A DNA stretch of 64,000 nt, taken from assembly GCF_005768555.2 (NCBI RefSeq), contig NZ_VCHX02000352.1:83856-147855 (forward strand). The letters run 5' to 3'. This document shows, in pieces, positions 58,446 to 64,000 of this stretch (the first letter of the stretch is position 1; each line of letters begins with the position of its first letter). The notes below the pieces were generated by a model. It was not told the DNA's origin. It was given only the letters and a program-made list of their open reading frames with translations, and did not search any database. The position numbers were made by a program, and so were the translations under genes. Origin of the DNA: Streptomyces sporangiiformans. GTDB taxonomy: Bacteria > Actinomycetota > Actinomycetes > Streptomycetales > Streptomycetaceae.

Positions 58446-59930
58446 ATGGGGATAGTCGCCGGGCTGGACAGTTCGCCCGATTTCACTCGCATCGTCGTCT
58501 GCGACGCGGACAGCGGAGCCGTGCTCCGGCAGGGGTACGCCCCGCATCCGGTCGACGGCGGCGCCGAGGGCGGCCGGCCTTCGGACGTGGACCCGCAGGC
58601 CTGGCTGCTGTCCCTCGGTGAAGCGGCGAGCGGCGGGCTGCTCGAAGGCGTGCAGGCCATCGGCGTCTCGGCGCAGCAGAACGCGCTCGTGCCGCTGGAC
58701 ACCCAGGGCAACACCGTGCGCCCGGCGCTGGTCGGCGGGGACAAGCGGGCGCAGGTCGCGGCGGCCGATCTGGTCGACGCGCTCGGCGGCCGCGAGGCCT
58801 GGGCCCAGGCCGTGGGCTGCGTACCGCAGGCGGGGCAGCCGGTGACGAAGCTGCGCTGGCTGGCCAAGAACGAGCCCGATTCCGCGCTGCGCACCGCCCT
58901 GCTCATGCAGGCGCACGACTGGCTGGTGTGGCAGCTGCTCGGCCGGCCCGCCCGCCGGACCACCGACCGGGGCGGGGCCTCCAGCACGGGCTACTGGAGC
59001 GCGGCGAACGGAACGTACCGGACCGATCTGGTGGAGCTGGCGCTCGGGCACCAGGCACTGCTGCCCGATGTTCTCGGCCCGTCCGAGGCCGCGGGGACGA
59101 CGCCCGAGGGGCTGCTGATCTCGGCGGGGACGGGCGAGACGATGGCCGCGGCGTTCGGGCTCGGGATCGGGCTCGGCGACGCGGTGGTGTCGCTGGGCGC
59201 CTCGGGGTCCGTGATGGCCGTGCACCATGAGGCGCTCGTCGACCCGTCCGGAATGATCACCTCGCTCGCGGACGCGACGGGCATGCATCTGCCGGTCGTC
59301 ACCACGCTCAACGCCGTACGGACACTGCGCGGGACCGCCGAACTCCTCGGCCTGCCTGATCTGGAGAGCCTGTCCGATCTGGCGATGAAGTCGACTCCGG
59401 GCTCGCACGGGCTCGTACTGCTGCCGTATCTGGAAGGCGAGCGGGTGCCCTCTCTGCCGCACACGGCGGGGACGCTGTCGGGGCTGCGTCGGGAGTCGAT
59501 GAAGGCCGAGCATCTGGCGCGGGCGGCGTTCGAGGGCATGCTGTGCGGGCTCGCGGACGCGTTGGACGTGCTGCGCCGCCGCGGTGTGGAGGTGCGGCGG
59601 ATCTTCCTCCTGGGCCAGGCCGCCGAGCTGCCCGCCGTGCAGGCCTGCGCGCCCCCGCTGCTGGGCGTGCAGATCGTGGTGCCGCAGGCCGCCGACTACG
59701 CGGCGATCGGTGCGGCCCGGCAGGCGGCCTGGGCGCTCGGCGCCTCGCGGGGCACGCTCGATCCGCTCGGCGTCGCGCAGGGCACGTTCGATCCGCGGCA
59801 GCCGCCCGCCTGGCAGGGGGCGACCGCGCAGGTCCTGGAGCCCGGCGAGGAGCTGGCGGTGGGGCAGGCCGTGCGGCAGCAGTACACGTCGGTACGCGAT
59901 CAGACGCACCCGGGCGCCCTCAGATCCTGA
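58446..59930 (+). CDS. FGGY-family carbohydrate kinase (xylulokinase-like)
   Basis: A 494-residue sugar kinase with the two-domain FGGY fold. The phosphate-1 region is IVAGLDSSPDFTRIVVCD at the N-terminus, the sugar-binding segment VSAQQNALVPLD, the RGGASSTGYW region, the adenosine/phosphate-2 motif SLGASGSVMA, and the linker GLVLLPYLEGERVP. It resembles xylulokinases but is shorter at some loops; the sugar may be xylulose or another ketose. Start ATG 58446 is the first in frame. It stands alone, without transport or isomerase genes nearby. Tandem 17-bp repeats overlap its stop codon. Confidence 0.9.
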   Translation: MGIVAGLDSSPDFTRIVVCDADSGAVLRQGYAPHPVDGGAEGGRPSDVDPQAWLLSLGEAASGGLLEGVQAIGVSAQQNALVPLDTQGNTVRPALVGGDKRAQVAAADLVDALGGREAWAQAVGCVPQAGQPVTKLRWLAKNEPDSALRTALLMQAHDWLVWQLLGRPARRTTDRGGASSTGYWSAANGTYRTDLVELALGHQALLPDVLGPSEAAGTTPEGLLISAGTGETMAAAFGLGIGLGDAVVSLGASGSVMAVHHEALVDPSGMITSLADATGMHLPVVTTLNAVRTLRGTAELLGLPDLESLSDLAMKSTPGSHGLVLLPYLEGERVPSLPHTAGTLSGLRRESMKAEHLARAAFEGMLCGLADALDVLRRRGVEVRRIFLLGQAAELPAVQACAPPLLGVQIVVPQAADYAAIGAARQAAWALGASRGTLDPLGVAQGTFDPRQPPAWQGATAQVLEPGEELAVGQAVRQQYTSVRDQTHPGALRS

Positions 59931-59976
59931 GAGTCCAGAGCTCCTGAGAATCCAGAGCTCCTGAGAGTCCAGAGCC
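59926..59976. repeat. Three tandem 17-bp repeats over the kinase stop codon
   Basis: Three near-identical units of CCTGAGAGTCCAGAGCT. The first contains the stop codon TGA of the sugar kinase, so further units would extend the untranslated region, not the protein. Confidence 0.8.
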
Positions 59977-60162
59977 CAAGGTCCAGGGCCCAGGGCGTCC
60001 GGAATCATGCGTTCCGGGAAGCTTGATGCCTCTTACGGGGTTTCTTGCCGGGTTCTTGGAGCGCTCTTGGCGTAATTCGCTGGGGTAACGCCGGTGGCTG
60101 TCCGACGATGGGGCGTGGTGCGTCACCGTTCCCGCCCCCTGTCGCCGACCCGAGAGACCAGC

Positions 60163-61896
60163 GTGCTCATACGACTCCTGCGGACCTACCTCAGGCCATA
60201 CAAGAAGCCCATCGCCTTACTGGTGCTGCTGCAGTTCCTGCAGACCTGCGCCACCCTCTACCTGCCCACCCTGAACGCGGACATCATCGACGACGGTGTC
60301 GTGAAGGGCGACAGCGGCTACATCCTGTCCTTCGGCGCGCTGATGATCGGTGTCTCGCTGGCGCAGGTCGTGTGCAACATCGGCGCCGTCTACTACGGCG
60401 CCCGCACGGCCTCGGCGGTCGGCCGCGACATCCGGGCCGGCGTCTTCGACCGGGTGCAGTCGTTCTCCGCGCGGGAGGTCGGCCACTTCGGGGCGCCGTC
60501 GCTGATCACCCGCACCACGAACGACGTGCAGCAGGTGCAGATGCTGGCCCTGATGACGTTCACGCTGATGGTGTCGGCGCCGATCATGTGCGTGGGCGGC
60601 ATCGTGATGGCGCTCGGCCTCGACGTGCCGCTGTCCGGTGTGCTGCTCGCCGTCGTGCCGGTGCTCGGCATCGCGGTCAGTCTCATCGTGCGCCGCCTGC
60701 GCCCGCTGTTCCGCGCCATGCAGGAACGCCTGGACACGGTGAACCGGGTGCTGCGCGAGCAGATCACCGGCAACCGCGTCATCCGTGCCTTCGTCCGCGA
60801 CGCGTACGAGGAGGAGCGCTTCCGGAAGGCGAACGTCGACCTCACCGAGGTGTCGCTCGGCACCGGGCGGATGCTGGCGCTGATGTTCCCGATCGTCATG
60901 ACCGTGGTGAACGTGTCATCGATCGCGGTGGTCTGGTTCGGCGCGCACCGCATCGACAGCGGCGGGATGGAGATCGGCGCGCTGACCGCGTTCCTCGCCT
61001 ATCTGATGCAGATCGTCATGTCCGTGATGATGGCCACCTTCATGTTCATGATGGTGCCGCGCGCCGAGGTCTGCGCCGAGCGCATTCAGGAAGTCCTGGA
61101 GACGCGGAGCAGCGTCGTGCCGCCGACCGCTCCCGTACGGGAACTGCGGCGCCACGGCCATCTGGAGATCCGCGGGGCCGGATTCCGGTATCCCGGCGCC
61201 GAGGAGCCGGTGCTGAAGTCCATCGACCTGGTGGCGCGGCCCGGCGAGACGACCGCCGTGATCGGGTCGACCGGCAGCGGCAAGTCGACGCTGCTCGGCT
61301 TGGTCCCGCGCCTTTTCGACGCCACGGACGGTGACGTCCTCGTCGACGGCGTGGACGTACGGACCCTTGAGCCGCGACTGCTGGCGCGCACCGTGGGCCT
61401 CGTCCCGCAGAAGCCGTATCTGTTCGCGGGCACGGTGGCCACGAACCTGCGGTACGGGAATCCGGACGCGAGCGACGAGGAGCTGTGGCACGCGCTGGAG
61501 GTGGCGCAGGCCAAGGACTTCGTGGAGCGGCTGGAGAGCGGGATCGACTCCCCCATCGCGCAGGGCGGTACGAATGTGTCGGGCGGCCAGCGGCAGCGCC
61601 TCGCCATCGCCCGCACGCTCGTACAGCGCCCGGAGATCTACCTCTTCGACGACTCGTTCTCGGCGCTCGACTACGCGACGGACGCGGCGCTGCGTACGGC
61701 ACTCGCGCGCGAGACCGCCGAGGCGACCGTCGTGATCGTCGCGCAGCGCGTGTCGACCATCCGGGACGCCGACCGGATCGTGGTCCTCGACGAGGGGCGG
61801 GTCGTGGGGACCGGCCGCCACAACGAGCTGATGGCGGAGAACGAGACCTACCGGGAGATCGTGCTCTCCCAGCTGACGGAAGCGGAGGCGGCCTGA
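60163..61896 (+). CDS. ABC exporter half-transporter, degenerate-site subunit
   Basis: A 577-residue type IV ABC exporter with six membrane helices (about 1-305) and a nucleotide-binding domain. Walker A is GSTGSGKSTL, signature VSGGQRQR, Walker B YLFDDSFSALD, with Asp instead of the catalytic Glu. That makes one degenerate site, as in heterodimeric exporters such as TM287/288. The switch region reads VAQRVSTI: where the usual H-loop His should stand it is Gln. The start is GTG 60163; the longer frame from 60094 lacks support. The stop overlaps the partner gene (TGATG). Substrate unknown; drugs or lipids are typical. Confidence 0.94.
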   Translation: MLIRLLRTYLRPYKKPIALLVLLQFLQTCATLYLPTLNADIIDDGVVKGDSGYILSFGALMIGVSLAQVVCNIGAVYYGARTASAVGRDIRAGVFDRVQSFSAREVGHFGAPSLITRTTNDVQQVQMLALMTFTLMVSAPIMCVGGIVMALGLDVPLSGVLLAVVPVLGIAVSLIVRRLRPLFRAMQERLDTVNRVLREQITGNRVIRAFVRDAYEEERFRKANVDLTEVSLGTGRMLALMFPIVMTVVNVSSIAVVWFGAHRIDSGGMEIGALTAFLAYLMQIVMSVMMATFMFMMVPRAEVCAERIQEVLETRSSVVPPTAPVRELRRHGHLEIRGAGFRYPGAEEPVLKSIDLVARPGETTAVIGSTGSGKSTLLGLVPRLFDATDGDVLVDGVDVRTLEPRLLARTVGLVPQKPYLFAGTVATNLRYGNPDASDEELWHALEVAQAKDFVERLESGIDSPIAQGGTNVSGGQRQRLAIARTLVQRPEIYLFDDSFSALDYATDAALRTALARETAEATVVIVAQRVSTIRDADRIVVLDEGRVVGTGRHNELMAENETYREIVLSQLTEAEAA

Positions 61897-63881
61897 TGGC
61901 AGGGCCCATGGGGCGCATGATGGCCGGGGGCGGGCCCGACCAGCACTCGATGGACTTCAAGGGATCCGGGAAGCGGCTGCTCGCGCAGTTCAGACCCGAG
62001 CGGGCCACCATGTACGCGATGCTGCTCGCCGTCGTCCTGAGCGTCGGGCTGTCGGTCGTGGGCCCGAAGATCCTCGGCCGGGCGACCGACCTGGTCTTCG
62101 CGGGGGTCGTCGGGCGGGAGATGCCGGAGGGCGCCACCAAGGCCGAGGTGCTGAAGTCCATGCGGGAGCGCGGGGACGACGGGGTGGCCGACATGCTCTC
62201 CGGGACGGACTTCACGCCGGGCAAGGGCATCGACTTCACCGCGGTCGGCGAGGTGCTGGGGCTCGCGCTCCTGGCGTTCGCGGGCGCCGGACTGCTGATG
62301 GCCGTGGCGACGCGGCTGGTGAACCGGGCGGTCAACATGACCGTGTACCGGATGCGCGAGGACGTCCAGACGAAGCTGTCGCGGCTGCCGCTGTCGTACT
62401 TCGACAAGCGGCAGCGCGGTGAGGTGCTCAGCCGCGCCACCAACGACATCGACAACATCGGGCAGACGCTCCAGCAGTCGCTCGGACAGCTCATCAACTC
62501 GCTGCTGACGATCGTCGGCGTGCTGGCGATGATGTTCTGGGTGTCACCGCTGCTGGCCTTGGTCGCGCTGGTCACGGTGCCCCTGTCGTTCTATGCCGCG
62601 ACCCGCGTCGGCAAGCGGTCGCAGCCGCACTTCGTGCAGCAGTGGCGGTCGACGGGCAAGCTCAACGCGCACATCGAGGAGATGTACACCGGGCACACGC
62701 TCGTCAAGGTCTTCGGGCGGCAGGACGAGTCGGCGGCTCAGTTCGCCGAGCAGAACGAGAAGTTGTACGAGGCCGGGTTCAAGGCGCAGTTCAACAGCGG
62801 GGTCATGCAGCCGCTGATGATGTTCGTCTCGAACCTCAACTATGTGCTGGTGGCCGTGGTCGGCGGGCTCCGGGTGGCCTCGGGGGCACTGTCGATCGGT
62901 GACGTGCAGGCCTTCATCCAGTACTCGCGGCAGTTCTCGATGCCGCTCACGCAGGTCGCCTCCATGGCCAACCTCGTGCAGTCCGGGGTCGCCTCGGCCG
63001 AGCGGATCTTCGAGGTGCTCGACGCGGAGGAGCAGGAGGCGGACCCCGTGCCGGGCGAGAAGCCGATGGCGGTCGGGGAGGCAGGAGTCGGGGAGACAGG
63101 CATCGGAGAGACAGCAGAGGTACGGGAGGTACGCGGCCGGGTCGCGCTGGAGAACGTGTCCTTCCGCTACGACCCCGAGAAGCCCCTCATCGAGGACCTG
63201 TCGCTGAAGGCCGAACCCGGTCATACGGTCGCGATCGTCGGTCCGACCGGGGCGGGCAAGACGACGCTGGTGAACCTGCTGATGCGGTTCTACGAGGTCA
63301 CCGGTGGGCGCATCACGCTCGACGGGGTCGACATCTCCAAGATGTCGCGCGACGAACTGCGGGCCGGGATCGGCATGGTGCTTCAGGACACCTGGCTGTT
63401 CGGGGGCACGATCGCGGAGAACATCGCGTACGGGGCCTCTCGCGAGGTCACGCGCGCGGAGATCGAGGAGGCGGCGCGGGCCGCGCACGCGGACCGGTTC
63501 ATTCGTACGTTGCCGGACGGGTACGACACCGTCATCGACGACGAGGGATCGGGGGTGAGCGCGGGTGAGAAGCAGCTCATCACCATCGCGCGGGCGTTCC
63601 TGTCCGATCCGGTGATACTGGTGCTCGACGAGGCCACGAGTTCCGTGGACACGCGGACCGAGGTGCTGATCCAGAAGGCGATGGCGAAGCTGGCGCATGG
63701 GCGGACGTCGTTCGTGATCGCTCACCGGTTGTCGACCATTCGGGACGCGGACACGATTCTGGTGATGGAGAACGGGGCGATCGTGGAACAGGGGGCGCAC
63801 GAGGAGCTGTTGGGAGCCGGTGGCGCGTATGCGCGCCTGTACCAGGCGCAGTTCGCTCAGGCCGTGGTGGACGTGGACTGA
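61896..63881 (+). CDS. ABC exporter half-transporter, canonical-site partner
   Basis: A 661-residue ABC exporter. Residues about 25-380 are the transmembrane domain, with a glycine-rich N-terminus and an extra extracytoplasmic segment (KAEVLKSMRERGDDGVADML) between helices 1 and 2. The nucleotide domain has Walker A GPTGAGKTTL, signature VSAGEKQL, Walker B ILVLDEATSSVD with the catalytic Glu, and H-loop IAHRLS. The linker before it has an imperfect short repeat, VGEAGVGETGIGETAEV. Together with the preceding gene it should form a heterodimer with one active and one degenerate ATP site. ATG 61896 shares its A with the partner's stop. Confidence 0.95.
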   Translation: MAGPMGRMMAGGGPDQHSMDFKGSGKRLLAQFRPERATMYAMLLAVVLSVGLSVVGPKILGRATDLVFAGVVGREMPEGATKAEVLKSMRERGDDGVADMLSGTDFTPGKGIDFTAVGEVLGLALLAFAGAGLLMAVATRLVNRAVNMTVYRMREDVQTKLSRLPLSYFDKRQRGEVLSRATNDIDNIGQTLQQSLGQLINSLLTIVGVLAMMFWVSPLLALVALVTVPLSFYAATRVGKRSQPHFVQQWRSTGKLNAHIEEMYTGHTLVKVFGRQDESAAQFAEQNEKLYEAGFKAQFNSGVMQPLMMFVSNLNYVLVAVVGGLRVASGALSIGDVQAFIQYSRQFSMPLTQVASMANLVQSGVASAERIFEVLDAEEQEADPVPGEKPMAVGEAGVGETGIGETAEVREVRGRVALENVSFRYDPEKPLIEDLSLKAEPGHTVAIVGPTGAGKTTLVNLLMRFYEVTGGRITLDGVDISKMSRDELRAGIGMVLQDTWLFGGTIAENIAYGASREVTRAEIEEAARAAHADRFIRTLPDGYDTVIDDEGSGVSAGEKQLITIARAFLSDPVILVLDEATSSVDTRTEVLIQKAMAKLAHGRTSFVIAHRLSTIRDADTILVMENGAIVEQGAHEELLGAGGAYARLYQAQFAQAVVDVD

Positions 63882-63945
63882 GGGCTCCGCCCCGGGGGGC
63901 GTGGGGGGTTTCGCCCCCGCCGCCCCTACCCGTCCCATCCCGTAC

Positions 63946-63964
63946 CTGGGGGCTCCGCCCCCAG
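63946..63964 (+). terminator. Hairpin after the ABC exporter pair
   Basis: CTGGGGGC-TCC-GCCCCCAG, an 8-bp stem with the GGGGGCTCCGCCCCC core that recurs behind many Streptomyces genes. A weaker hairpin, GGGGGTTTCGCCCCC, precedes it. It starts about 65 bp after the stop codon. Confidence 0.7.
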
Positions 63965-64000
63965 ACCCCCGAATCGGCCTGAACGGCCTCGTCCTCAAAC

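Overview
The window is chromosomal DNA from a high-GC actinomycete, almost certainly a Streptomyces or close relative. GC-rich third codon positions, GTG/TTG starts, AGGAGG-type ribosome binding sites, many TetR regulators, a Ser/Thr kinase with a PQQ-type propeller, a bacterial expansin, a fused urease gamma-beta subunit and the tRNA-Asn pair all fit this. Some 54 intact or broken protein genes, three tRNAs and several repeat or regulatory structures can be supported. Most are metabolic, transport and regulatory genes. I see no CRISPR array, rRNA, phage structural gene, complete insertion sequence or biosynthetic megasynthase.

Layout. 1-5.0 kb: rtcB (cut by the left edge), a PPOX flavoprotein, a VOC protein, then a CitA/CitB-type two-component pair whose sensor PAS domain holds five 36-bp tandem repeats. 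5.1-8.7 kb: the divergent tctCBA tricarboxylate transporter operon with a UspA gene, closed by a strong hairpin. 8.8-15.2 kb: a 24-bp palindrome and 25-codon ORF before a secreted GH5 cellulase, a decayed SigJ-type sigma factor, a DHA2 drug exporter with a TetR gene, a membrane-anchored expansin and a methyltransferase. 15.5-19 kb: a PQQ-propeller Ser/Thr kinase followed by a stand-alone FhaA N-terminal (DUF3662) domain and an SRPBCC protein. 19-24.8 kb: an SDR with a TetR that lacks its DNA-binding domain, a DUF2252 protein, a broken DeoR-HAD pair and an AraC regulator. 24.9-29.3 kb: a monooxygenase-SDR-aldehyde dehydrogenase operon with a divergent TetR.

29.9-38.3 kb: a 989-residue kinase/M23-like/aminotransferase fusion, a 167-nt hairpin element and an Lrp regulator, then a nitrogen block (TetR, Cys-rich protein, agmatine deiminase, divergent urease ureAB-ureC without accessory genes). 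38.6-46.4 kb: a TetR-headed peptide ABC transporter operon with an embedded amidase and a fused permease-ATPase.

46.7-57.5 kb is bounded and divided by direct repeats of a tRNA(CAT) 3' half: 24 bp at 46726, 48 bp at 49488 and the intact gene at 57412-57485. These look like attachment-site scars. The two segments carry a GH13 glucosidase next to a permease fragment, and a TetR-controlled branched-chain amino acid type ABC operon ending in a hydrolase. No integrase remains. 57.6-64 kb: two identical tRNA-Asn genes, a YtxH protein, an FGGY sugar kinase and a heterodimeric ABC exporter pair.

The most unusual signal is the 32880-33046 hairpin: its arms differ almost only by changes that keep G-U pairing in plus-strand RNA.
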